From assembly GCA_017591395.1 (NCBI GenBank), contig WEDG01007025.1, forward strand, positions 1-64,000: a stretch of DNA of 64,000 bases, in the 5' to 3' direction. This stretch comes from Schistocephalus solidus. Its lineage: Eukaryota; Platyhelminthes; Cestoda; Diphyllobothriidea; Diphyllobothriidae. Shown here piece by piece: positions 22,546 to 33,059 of the stretch. The position numbers and the translations under genes were made by a program. The notes below the pieces were generated by a model. It saw only the letters and a program-made list of their open reading frames with translations, was not told the DNA's origin and did no database searches. Numbering within the stretch: the stretch's first letter is position 1; each line of letters starts with the position of its first letter.

Positions 22546-24975
22546 TGTTTCGTATTGACGGGTGGTTCCTTTTGATTTATTTTGTTTGTTTGTCAGCAGT
22601 GGTTCGAAATGAAGAGTTTGTTTTACAAAAAAATCTGTTTTCAAAAGTTCAGAAATAGCAAAATTTGAAGTTTAAACAGTTTTACAGAATGGTGATGAAA
22701 TGTACTGGTAAGAATGGTTGGAGTCAAGACTAGTCTGTTATTGACGTTAGAGAGTATTCGTTTGACAGAGTTAGAAACGTTTGCGGTCGATTCGAAGGGT
22801 GTACTTCAATCAGATTCGAGCGCAGAAAATACAGGACGCACGACTCGGACCCGCATAAATGAATACGAAACTGGCCATCCGCCGACGCGACCCTTGTCTT
22901 CGTGTTTGCGCATCGCCGTTGATTGCGACCACCGCTCACCAAGAGGGTTCCGTAGGTCGCCATGCATAGCACCAACAGGCACGCGAATTCCTCGAAGCTT
23001 GGCACTCCGGCAACAGGACTTCGCAACCACGTCAATCTTGATGCGCATTACGAAGGTCTGCGTGCACGGTCCACTGACTTGCGCCCACCTTAAAGCAACA
23101 TTTGCTTATCTGTGCCCAGCTATAACCCGCTGACTCTGCATCTCCCGCCACTTGACTTATCATAACTCTAGCACCCTCCCCTTACATGTGAAGCCATCGT
23201 AACAGGATTCATGGCCCCAAACTCCCCGCATTGCGTCAGTTCAATCCATGTAACCTTCGGCCTTTAAACCCTCCAGCGACAATTCAACTCTACTTCTCAT
23301 TTCCGTCTGACGACGGGTTGGCGTAACCAGCTTGAAAATTCACGAGTAAACCTCGATTTTCCGGACGGTTTCTTCTTCATTTATCATCTCGGAATGTACA
23401 ACTGAAGCTATTCAACACATATATATCTGCTCGGAAAAGATGAGGAAAATGAAAGGTTAATACTACCAGTGGTAAGATAAATATGTCTTTACTGAATACA
23501 AATAGACAAGTTAATGAGTTAATTTCAATTAAAGGCTCATGAGCTATAGCTAGAAGCAAAAGAAAAGAGAGCGTTTAGATGTGGAGGATGCAGGTTATAA
23601 TTAGTTTTATTGTTTGTAGGTTATAAGGAGACGAGACTAACGGGGTAATTTAAGAAAGCTAGGAGAGCTGGACTCATTATTTAGCCTGAAAAGGAGACAA
23701 AAAGCCCATTCCCAAAGTGTCTTGACCCAAAGAAATTTTAGATCTGCCGGGCTGGCAGCTAGTTGACTAGAAAATTATTTGAAAGAGTCTAGTACAGGAG
23801 ATTTTTGTGAAATGTCTTTGGAAATTTTCTTCAATTTTGAACGGCTAGATTCTTTTTATTAAACAGAAGAAAGCGACAGCAAAAATTCAAGAAAGGGAAG
23901 AAAATCATACGATAAAGCTCCAAATTTAATCGCACAAATTATCAGAAATAAAAGCCAACGTGAGCAGTACGTAATTCTATCGACATTAGGCGAAAGAGGA
24001 ACATTCAGTCATAGAACAACCTTTTAAAAATAACATGTTTTGTTCCCCTATAATACATGTATGGCGTTAACCAGTGCAAGGCCTACAAAGTCCTAGAGTT
24101 TCTAGTTAAACTATGAGTTCCGATGAGGTTCTTAATCAAAATCTTACAACACTGAATAGATTTTCCAATCCGACCTGTTTCCTTTGACGACAGAGCCACG
24201 TAAGGACCTAATGTAATCGTTGCGTAAACTGTGGGTCAGGATTTCGTTGTCATGCATCCGCGACTTCCTTTGAGCTGACCATTACTACTAGCTTGGGAGA
24301 TCTTCTCAAATTACTTGTACTTGGGGAAACTGATGCAACGTTTTTCACAACAGAGGATTAAGACCCGGAATTCTCTGTCTGGGACTATCATCGTTATGTC
24401 ATCATCAATTGACAATTATTAGCTGAAACTTGATCAGTATGGCCGTATGTACAACCACGACATAAGAAATGAACAAATGTCCCCGTGTTCCGGAACAAGA
24501 TAGCATATAATACACTCACGGCCTCTATTGTCAGTAATATTATATTTTATGAGTCTTTTTCGTCAGATGTCCCAGGAGGACGTAGAGCCAACCACTGTTC
24601 AGCGTTCAATATATAGATACAATGCAGTGATATGCAACCGGTATGTTGTTAAGGGCGCAACAGGCAAGACGCAGATACGTTTCGTATTACTGATCATCAG
24701 TAATGTCATATGCCTTCTGGAGGAGGTATATACACAAGGTGCAGAATAAAACCACTTCGCGAGAGAAGAGAAAGGTATGTTGGGTTTCCGACCGCACAAT
24801 GAAACGATAGACGATACAGCAATCGAGCAATTTATTGAACAAAGCCAGTGCACTCAGGGTGCTATTGCAAGAAAATCGACAATGAATGTGAGGTCTCACA
24901 TCTCAGTAACCAGATGGGAATCTGACGATAGTTTATCGACAAATTTAAACGCATGTTACCAACCCGCTTATTTAA
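22546..24975. other. 2.4 kb without a supported gene
   Basis: A GC-rich patch (about 22830-23060) is open on both strands: 22714-23133 (+, 139 codons, Thr/Arg-rich) and 23048-22806 (-). Neither resembles a known family. AT-rich sequence follows, with a faint LINE C-terminal look near 23660-23880. Reading 24528-24749 (+) is also anonymous. I see no splice-consistent exon series. Confidence 0.5.
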
Positions 24976-24979
24976 ACTG

Positions 24980-25260
24980 AGGGATTGGTGAAGTCTGACT
25001 ACAATTTTAGCATTGTTTGATTGCAGGGGATCTAATTTTCCTGAAATTCAACAGTTTCCACCTTCCGGTCCTATAGTTCGAGGATCTGATTGAGGCCGTC
25101 TTTCCTGTACCCACGGATCAAGCCTACCTGATCTTAATCTTCTGCACAGGTGGTCTGCCTTTGGCAGTGTCATCTTTAGGCCCACTTGAAGTTCAGACCA
25201 TGGCATCGTTATTTTTACATTACACGCGAATCTGATCGCGTTTCCCCAAAAATGGTTACC
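24980..25260 (+). pseudogene. LINE endonuclease fragment related to 370-780
   Basis: DNA aligns by eye with 455-760: TTGATTGCAGG, GAGGATCTGATTGAGGCC against GAAGACCTACTTGAGGCC, and TAGGCCCACTTGAAGTTCAGACCATGG against the PLGSSDHA block. A GDFNFPE-like reading at about 25027 is frame-shifted. It is a short non-functional remnant. Confidence 0.6.
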
Positions 25261-25400
25261 TCTTGATTCTAATAGATTTTTGACAGAATTATTGATATAT
25301 CTTTAAACGGTTTCTTAACGGTTTCCCAAAAATATAAATTTCTTTCATTTCCATTAGATTTTGACAGAATTATTGATATATCTTAAAACGGTTATGAGTA
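25238..25400 (+). repeat. About 82-bp tandem duplication
   Basis: The block GACAGAATTATTGATATATC with flanks (TAGATTTT before, AAACGGTT after) occurs at about 25281 and again at about 25363. Upstream GTTTCCC(C)AAAAAT blocks repeat at the same offset. Two units, slightly diverged, at the end of the endonuclease fragment. Confidence 0.7.
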
Positions 25401-25431
25401 TCTTAAACTGGATATATCCGGGTTAAACGGT

Positions 25432-25603
25432 CCTTACCTCACTGTTGTATGTCAATTGCAATGATTGATCTTCAATTTCGATTGGGCATTCCTACTGATC
25501 GCCGTCTCAATTGAACTCCTGACTCTGCTCTTCATCCTTGATGTATAGCTTTCTGATCTAGCCTCAGAGCTCATTAAGCAATCCTCAACAACACTCACCA
25601 TCT
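25432..25603 (+). repeat. Gypsy LTR fragment
   Basis: This stretch matches the reverse complement of 38868-39020 within the gypsy LTR: GTCAATTGCAATGATTGATC, GCCGTCTCAATTGAACTCCT, GACTCTGCTCTTC, TGATGTATAGCTTTCTG and CCTCAACAACACT. It is therefore a partial LTR on the opposite strand to the 39-kb element. It joins directly to a LINE-B 3' end at about 25605. Confidence 0.72.
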
Positions 25604-25604
25604 A

Positions 25605-26218
25605 TTGCATTTTCGGATTTGTTGATGATAATAGTTGGTTCTGAAGTTTTCGCCATCTTCTTGGTGGACTACGCGGTCAGCAAGGTCACATCTGGTGATG
25701 ATCTTTTTGACTCTCTACTTGTCCTCTTCGTGTTGAAATTGTTGTCTACTATGAGTTCCTCCTCTCTACCTCCCTGATGGTTATAAACTGTAGCTCTTGG
25801 CTGTTATATTATCCTCACTCCGACAAGGAGCGTCCCTCATACGTTGTCAACAAAATCACAGTTCCATCCCATTGCATCGCACAATCCCGTCAACTTTAGC
25901 TATTATTTTTAAGTAGTTAGTTTTTCCTTATTTTTAGAATCTTGCGCTCATCAAACTCCACCTCCGATTTAACCGTGGAGTTTTTTCGCTGCTTCTTTCC
26001 TAGTTCGCCGTATATTCCAAAGATTGTTGACTCTTTTTAAAATGGCGAATCGTTCTGGAGTCAGATATTCCTACCATACGTTTCTTGCGAATTTGTATGG
26101 CTGTTCATATAGTGCAGCAATTATCTACTTTGTATTTATTTAAACCACGATAGTAAGTTTGGAATGAAGAGGCCCTCTGGGCCTTAAATATACAGTTATT
26201 TATTTATTTATTTAATTG
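25605..26218 (+). mobile_element. LINE-B 3' UTR copy with (TTTA)n tail
   Basis: Collinear with 35505-35937: TGGACTACGCGGTCAGCAAG, GAGTTCCTCC, GACAAGGAGCGTCC, CTCATACGTTGTCAACAA, then GGCCCTCTGGGCCTTAAATA and a TTTA tail (about 26196-26218). It contains no coding sequence and is 5'-truncated. Confidence 0.7.
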
Positions 26219-26219
26219 C

Positions 26220-26380
26220 CACGACTATTCTGATTTCTTTCGCCATGGTGAAAACCCGTACCAATAAAATGGAGGAAGTTTTGGATTAACTTATTTCCGT
26301 AATAAAATAATTAATTTCATGGATGAGGTCTACCTTATCTTTCGCCATAGTTTGCGTAAAATCTCTGTCACAATTTAAGT
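26220..26380 (+). repeat. LINE-C linker fragment
   Basis: TTATTTCCGTAATAAAATAA and GAGGTCTACCTTATCTTTCG align with 5825-5890 of the LINE-C linker. The fragment is wedged between the LINE-B tail and the 3' end of the minus-strand LINE-A copy. Confidence 0.45.
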
Positions 26381-26436
26381 CCATTTATTGTGGGAAGTGG
26401 CTTTCGTCCTTGAGCTCCCTATTCACATTCAAAATG

Positions 26437-28300
26437 TCAATATGAATAAACTTTTACAGTACAAAAATCTGACAAAATGAAAATGTGGTCATCGATATGT
26501 GCGGGCCAGGCCCAATGACCCACTACGGAAAGGCGTCTGACGGACGTCCGTGTAGACCAAATTCCTCTGCAGTTTAAAGGGATGACGCAGATGTTCCCCT
26601 CCCAGCCACCCGAAGAAGTCAGCGAGTCTAGGGCAGCACTCGTGGCTCCTGTCAATCCGGTAGGTTTGGTTGAGGTCACCGCGTTGTTGCCTGTAATTTA
26701 GAGGAGGATCAAATATCAAGCCAGTCTGGCTTTCGTAAGGCAGTGATGACGAAGATTCTTGACCATCTTCGTAGCCCCGCCTGTACTTCCGTTCCAACTC
26801 GTAGATAATCCTTCTTAACAACGGACGCCAGGCCTGGACGGCATAATCCAAGTTAAATCGAACATTAATCCTGATCGAAGAGTTCCTATCAATCTGCACA
26901 AATTCACGTCTGAGTGCAAATAAGACCTGCGACGCGCGTTTTGATTGGCTTTTAAGCACTGTGAAGATGGTTTGAGGTGGAATTTATTAGAACACCAGGA
27001 TCTCTGTTCCTCGACAATCGAAAGGGGCTGCCTATCTAGAATGTATTTGTAGAAATCAATCCCTACTCATTGGTCCTGCTACGCGAGTCTTAGGACCACG
27101 CACCTCCCAACGTTATAAGGTAAGACCAGAGCAGCCGACTGCTAAGATGGTCGAGATCCCCTTGAAGTGCGTGACTATCGGCGTCAGATCTGATAGCCCT
27201 CCAGCAATGTAGCATCGTTTGCAAACATGACGGCGCTGCGAACCCAGGTCGTCGACACAGTCGCTGATGTACACTAAGGGAGATTAACGGCTCTAAGACG
27301 GAGCCTTGGGGATACCACTTAGAACTGGAGTAGTTTTAACTTCGAGGTATCGATGCACACTCGTTTGCAATCTTTCCCGTATCTGCGATCCATGTCAGCA
27401 GCATTCCTCTAATTCCAATTTCAGCTAATTTTATAGATAGGACTGTGTGTGGGACACTGTCAAAGCCTTCTTGAAATCAGTGTAGATGACGTCAACCCTT
27501 CCATCTTCGTCCAATGCGCGAAACCAAGGGCTCTGTGAGAACTAGTGGAAAGACAAGAGTGATACTGTTCGGAAGCCATGCTGGAGCTCTGAGAGTAATC
27601 AGTTTTTCTCCAGAAACTTCATGGTCACCTTCTAATTATTGATTCCATTTATTTTACAGCAAATGGAGGTTGCTGACAGGCCGATAATATGCTGACATTT
27701 GATTGATCCCGCCCCCACTCTTGTGTATGGGTATGATATTTCTGCCTTCCATTGGGAAGGCAGTTTCCTGATTCAAAATGATGAATTTAATATATGCGCT
27801 AGTGGTTTGAAAGAGTTCTGCCCGGCCACTTCTTTCAAGAACTTTGTACGGTAAATCGTCGGACCAGATGACCTCGCTTCTTGAGATTTCTGCAGTTCTC
27901 GTTCCACAAGAGGTGCCGGGAAGAGTATATATTCCAAGCACTGAGCCGGTGTCTATAACAGCACTGTTGACGGCCTGCTGAACTTCAGGTTCTCTAGTGA
28001 ATACTGAAGCAAAGATACGACCAAAGTGCCGGCTTTCTCGCACTAACGACGTCGACACCATTCCCATCCATAAGTACTGTCAGACTGTGACTCGTAACTG
28101 TGAATAAAACAAGGATTTTAAATCGTGACTACTGACATAATGGAATACAATTCTTGTTTTGCTCGGATAATCTTTTGATTCATAGCTCTTCCTTGGGCTC
28201 CTGACGGACCATTTTTGACAGCATTTATTTGGGGACGAAATTCCTCCAGATGTTTTGCTGGACCCTGTTTCTCCTGAATACCTTGCATTTTTAATCTTCT
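26437..28300 (-). pseudogene. LINE-A copy 2 reverse transcriptase remnant
   Basis: 28067-27654 holds the part before the fingers (FASVFTREPEVQQAVNSAVI, EVIWSDDLP, a KSGGG block). Around 27540-27420 the FDSVPH box appears broken. 26959-26489 covers the C-terminal end: LKSQSKRASQVLFALRREF, then DPPLNYRQQRGDLNQTYRID and LGGEHLRHPFKLQRN. The catalytic box is not readable in frame near 27225. It corresponds to 3900-5460 of copy 1. Confidence 0.72.
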
Positions 28301-28399
28301 TTTAACTGCCTGTCAAATCTCTTTTTAGTAAGCAGGCGACTAGTGTTTTTGCACCTTCATTGGACAAAAGCGTGTCGAGTCCGATCGAGTGAAATCGTC

Positions 28400-29225
28400 T
28401 TCTAGCGATCACGAGTCATCCTCCGGATTTCCTTTTTAGCAAAAACATCCCACTACCACGACATCACTTTCTTTCTTCGTCACGATTAAACTCAACCATC
28501 CCTATATTTCTGCTTTACCTTCCTGTATTCTTCTGGCGCTGAGAATACAGTGGAGCATCCCACAGCAGCGTTCTATGGTGCACTCTTTGCCGAGGGGTGC
28601 AATTGAATACATCATCATCAAATATTAGAGAAGTCCTTCGTAATACTAGGTTCAGGTAATTGGCTCTGGTTCTCTCTAAATCTCGTTGGTATGTTGATCC
28701 TTCTGTGCCAGAGGTTAGTTGAGAGTGAGATCCATTAGCTTGCTGCAGTTGGCACACCGTCAACTGCCAGGTTTACCCAGTCTACTGAAGGTGAATTCGC
28801 AATCTCCAGCAATAAGCACCTCCTGGTGACTTACTACTTCCCTTTGACCAAATGAAGGTGTGACTCCATCAGCTACACCTCAGGATGTTTGGTGAGCATA
28901 GATTCAGTCCAAAGAAATTGCAGGTTTCGTGAACAATCCGTTTAAATCTTTATCCAGAGAAATTCATATTCAAGGGAAGATGGCGTGCACTCGTTCGAGA
29001 TGCCGAGATTCCTGTCCTTACATTTTACAGCCACTCTACCTCTCTATCTTTTCTCGGTCTCTTCAGAATGGCTGGTATCCATCTGTCGCAACGTCGCTAT
29101 CCTCGATTTCGGCTTTGAGCCACGTTTTCGTAATGGCAGGACATCGGGGGTTCGGTCTGAGAATAGTGCCTTGAGTTCGTCTATTTTCGAATGCAAACTC
29201 CGAGCATTGGTATATCTCAATTAAG
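28400..29225 (-). pseudogene. LINE-A copy 2 endonuclease remnant
   Basis: Minus-strand blocks, right to left, are RYTNARSLHSKIDELKAL near 29220-29165, a degraded ETWL region, EYEFLWIKI near 28960, and a broken GDFN region near 28810. VCQLQQANGSHSQLTSGTEG (about 28757-28698) is a shifted counterpart of the region after GDFN in copy 1. No block set is complete in one frame. Confidence 0.6.
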
Positions 29226-30719
29226 ACTGGGTAACTCCTCCATATGGACCCTGCTCATTTCGTGCGATTGACGATTAGAGTCTGTCAGCGCTTTCGAGAA
29301 TGAACTGGGTGTCCATCCCGCCAACACTGAGTTCTGATGATTGGTTGTTAACCGAGTCCTGGAGTGCCTTCCTTTCTTTGTTATACGAGCTCTGTACAGT
29401 TTGGTTCTTCGTATTTTATTGTCCTCCGTCTCGGTGAGAATCCACCTTGATGATGTATGGTGTCTGCCACAAGACCTCTTCATCACTTTTATTTTCCGTC
29501 GTTTATTTTGAGCCATTTTTCATGCTGTTCAGTTCTTCTCTCTTCAGTTCTATTCTCAGCATCCTCATTTTGTGCTTTACCATCGGTTCTAAATCCAGCT
29601 GAAAAAGTCATCCTGATGTGAGCTATGGAGAGCCATTTTCTGTTTCCTAGGAGGCGTGAAGCCTGAACATCATTTTCAAGAATTATTTTTAAGAGGCCTC
29701 TGTGATTAAAAGCCTTCGTGGAGACACCCAGCTTTCCCTAAACGGAACAAGCCGTGTACGCCTTGGTCACACATTCGCCATTTTGAAGAATCGAAGTTGG
29801 AGATGCCCGGAAAAACTGATGTCATGTTCAACCCTTTCCTTTGCATTCATATGAGTGGAATCTAGAGCTCCTTTAACGAGATTACGTTTTCGAAATGAAA
29901 TGGCTGTTTGCTTGACTTTGTGCTCTGATTTGTTGATAAGGCATCAGTATAAGAAGTCTACTTAGGTCGACGAGGTTATTTGCATCAGTATGAGCAAAGA
30001 TTCTTAAGTTAATGGCAAACCCTTATGTGAAATTTGCCCATTTGTCCTGCACTTGCTATTGTATCACCAGCAGAGCATTCCAATTGAGCATCTATCGATA
30101 AGAACGAGCTTTGTTCACGAGTTATTACTTCATTTTGAAATAATGTTGACCGTTTTCACTCGACTTCGTGCCTCGGTCCTTCAAATTGATGACGAGACTA
30201 TTTAGGTCACTCGCTCTGTATAATCCAGTAACGATGCCGCATATAGTTTGTGTATCCAGAGCATGACTACTTTCTGGTCTGCAAGCTGGATGACAGTAGT
30301 GCAAGGTGCATGAGCTGGTTTGATCTCACTGAAGGAAGGAAATGCTCATCTGATTTACTGGAGCTCTGTAAACGCAATGTTTTTCAGCCTCTCTATATTA
30401 GGTATTCTTGGAGGAAGCTATGCTTTAGCCACCGCAGCATTCCTTTTGGTGGAATCCTCTTTGTAACGGGGTGTTTTATGCCTGCGTGAACATTTTAGAA
30501 CCTTCTCTAGATCGGCCACTCTCGTTTCAAGTTACTTATCTCTTTCTCCACCAATAGGAATTTATGTAGGAGACTTAAAACCCCATGAACTTTTCGTCCT
30601 CGTAGGTGACATTCAGTAGTGTTGTCAGGACTAACACCCGCTTGGCAGGAGGAGGCTGAAGTAACCGAATATCTTTCTTTCTGTTTGCATAAACACTTTT
30701 GCCAGTTTTCTGTGTGTAT

Positions 30720-30780
30720 GTGGCGGAGTGGTAAAGGTGCGTCGCCACATGTTTCTGCGACGAGGGTCCGACGCCCGACT
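30720..30780 (+). repeat. tRNA-like segment, antisense to LINE-A copy 2
   Basis: TGGCGGAGTGGTAAAGG is a good A box, and AGGGTCCGACGCCC, 27 nt later, is B-box-like. It runs opposite to the host LINE. Homologous to 1238-1300 (-) and 32285-32350 (+). Confidence 0.55.
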
Positions 30781-31304
30781 CTAGCGCCAAACCTCTCTCT
30801 CCGGTAGATGAATCTGAGCGTCTGCGTTTTTCCATACCTCTTAGTATTCTACGAAAGTGTAGTTAATTTATAAAAATCTTCTAAAAATAAATGGTCTAGG
30901 GTGCAATAATATTCATCAGTCAGACTTCTAAGAAGCATGCAATGACTCAGTCTTTGTTATGAATTCTCCTGCTCGATTGAGAGCAGATTTAACAGCACAC
31001 CACCAGTTAGGATATTCAACAATAAGAATATGAAAATATAAGGACTCAGCCTTTGGTTTGAACCCCTTCCGCGATTGAGAGCAGATGCAGGGAGCACACA
31101 GCCAGCGTGAGTTTCAGAAAGCAGCAAAGATCGAGGGTCCAAGTCGCAATTTACAAACTCTGTGGAATATAAAGACAATTCTTTAATAATTTTCCAGCAC
31201 CGTGTCTTCTACACTGAGCTAGAGACTAAAAACTCGTACGCTCGAGGTACTTGAAATTCGAAACCAATTTCAAAGAACACGCCTCATAAGAGACCAATAT
31301 AATA

Positions 31305-31985
31305 TCAAGGGAGCTGCCTCAAATACAAGGAGGACCCTTTTCGAAATCCAAAAGTTGTGAGTTAGGGAAGGAAACAGACAATAAGGACTTTATATCTTCT
31401 GAAGTTGAATGTTTGCGTTACTTTGTTTTGAAAATATCTAATTTGGACTACAACCTTATTTGCAGTGGAAGATTATTCCAGATAAAAGCATATTTGGAGG
31501 CAAAAAAACTGAGACCAGTTAGTTTTGGAGCTAAGGGGTGTGAAATGATCATGGATGAATAACGAGTGGCATAGGGTTGATCTACCGGAGTGAGAGCGTT
31601 AATTCGTGGGAGATTCGGGCTAGAGTTAACGCGAAACAGGAAGCAGAGCCCGGCTTCGAGTCTTCTAACCCACAGAAATTTAATGTTTGCTAACTGCATC
31701 TATCCGTATAAGAGAAACTGGATCCAGGAAGAGAAAATAGTCTTCGAGTAAAAACCCTCTGAACTTTTTCAATCTTACTGCGGTCAGATGCGTTCATCGG
31801 CCCAAAGAGGGGACAGCAATATTTTAGGATAGGAAGAACAAACATGCGGTACAGGTCTAACTTTATTTCCGGAAGGAAGAAATTATGCGATATAAAACCA
31901 CATATCTGTGCAGCCTTTGCAGAAATTCGATCTGCATGAGGCGATAATGCTAGCTTGTTCGTGTAACTTAGGTATGCTTGAAGAA
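31305..31985 (-). mobile_element. LINE-B fragment, polymerase C-terminus
   Basis: A minus-strand frame at 31699-31448 reads QLANIKFLWVRRLEAGLCFL, then NALTPVDQPYATRYSSMIIS, and FIWNNLPLQIRL. The same protein ending occurs on + at about 34980-35225, and flanking DNA is collinear with 34730-35400. The fragment is cut at both ends and splits two LINE-A 5' modules. Confidence 0.72.
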
Positions 31986-32835
31986 GCTATATTTTCATAC
32001 GTAATTAATTTTGTTAGAATTCTCGTTGTATCGAGTGTTCTATTGCCCGGATGAACAATGAACCGTCTCTTTTAGATCGACCATTTCTTGTTTCAAGTTA
32101 CCTATCTCTTTCTCCATTTATAGGAATTTCTATAGGAGACTTAAAAATCCCATACAATTTTCGTCCTCGTAGGTGACATTCATTAGTGTTATCAGACTCT
32201 TTGCCCGCTTGGCAGGAGGAGAAAAGCTGTTTTTTTCCTCCTTTTCTGTTTGATACAATTTTGTTTGTCAGAATTATGTTGAAATGTGGCCAAGTGGTTA
32301 GATACGTTACCACATGTATTTTTCGACGAGGTTTCGACTCCGACCACTCCGTCAATTTTTTCCCACTCAGATGAATCGTTAGCGTTTGTGTTTTCCATAC
32401 CTCTTAGAATTCTAAACGACTGCATGTAATTTATAAAAATTTTTTTAAATAAACGGATGGGGGCCAATAATATTCAGCAGGCAGAATTCTAAACGGCATG
32501 TAACGACTCAGCCTTCGTTGTGAATTCTCCTTCCCCAGTTGAGAGCAGATTAAAGCAGCACACCGCTGGCGTGAATTCTGGAAGCACGTAAACGTTGAAG
32601 CTTGCATTTCTCGTAGGGCTAGCCTCTGGGGCGTGGAAGAATCCACATTGAAAGAATATTTGGATTGCCATAGAATTGTCAAGTCCAAGTAAATAACTCC
32701 AAAATTTCGAGAAAATACAATCAACTCAAGAGTTATTCCAAACCAACGTGTCTTCTACATTAAGGTTAAAACTAAAACTTCGTTAATTTAAAGGAACTGA
32801 AATTCTAAAGCAATTTCGAACGACCTGCGATCTTT
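31985..32835 (-). repeat. LINE-A composite 5' module, third copy
   Basis: Collinear with 800-1480 (+) and with 30500-31300 (-). The linker block LALREMQASTFTCFQNSRQR (about 32630-32570) matches SLREIQASAFTCFQIH at 961-1005. A GGTATGGAAAACAC block and the tRNA-like segment follow, then SGQRV-type sequence. No ORF1 core, endonuclease or polymerase belongs to this copy, so it is an isolated 5' module. Confidence 0.62.
32285..32350 (+). repeat. tRNA-like segment, antisense in LINE-A 5' module
   Basis: TGTGGCCAAGTGGTTAGATA is an excellent A-box region of serine/leucine type, and GAGGTTTCGACTCCGACCAC is a B box with T-arm symmetry. This is the best preserved of the antisense LINE-A segments. A full cloverleaf with paired acceptor stem is not convincing. 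Confidence 0.58.
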
Positions 32836-32869
32836 TTCTGGTATAGTCAGTTATAAATAAGGGACGTAT

Positions 32870-33055
32870 TGGGATCAAGTCAAAGGCTTGAAGGAACACC
32901 TGGCCACGGGGGGGGGTTAGTCCATCGGGTCATTGATGGACTGTAACCACTGGAGTGCCTTATGGTCAGTAAGCAATATAAAACAACGCCCAATCTGAAG
33001 GTGCTTGTATTGTTGATAGAATGTGATGATTGGTCCCAGCATGTCCGTTCTTAAA
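32870..33055 (-). pseudogene. Ty3/gypsy RNase H, C-terminal part
   Basis: The minus strand reads IITFYQQYKHLQIGRCFILL, then TDHKALQWLQSINDPMD, followed after a G-run frameshift by VFLQAFDL. TDHKALQWL is the characteristic RNase H C-terminal block of Ty3/gypsy pol. The matching N-terminal half lies at 35938-36295, same strand, on the other side of LINE-B. The two halves overlap slightly, so they may come from one interrupted element or two. Confidence 0.72.
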
Positions 33056-33059
33056 CGAG

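Larger units (their letters stand above)
26385..31300 (-). mobile_element. LINE-A copy 2, near full length, minus strand
   Basis: Reading right to left the order is the composite 5' region (31300-30500), ORF1 remnants (about 30480-29230), endonuclease (about 29225-28400), reverse transcriptase (about 28100-26490) and the 3' end near 26390. The 3' end (CATTTTGAATGTGAATAGGG then CACAATAAA, minus strand) matches 5692-5750 of copy 1. Stops and frameshifts occur throughout. Together with copy 1 it defines the full layout of the family. Confidence 0.8.

Noticed and set aside
23560..23880. LINE polymerase C-terminal fragment on +
   Set aside because: Only a vague SVLTQRNFRS...NFERLDSF resemblance exists, with stops and no collinear DNA match elsewhere in the window.
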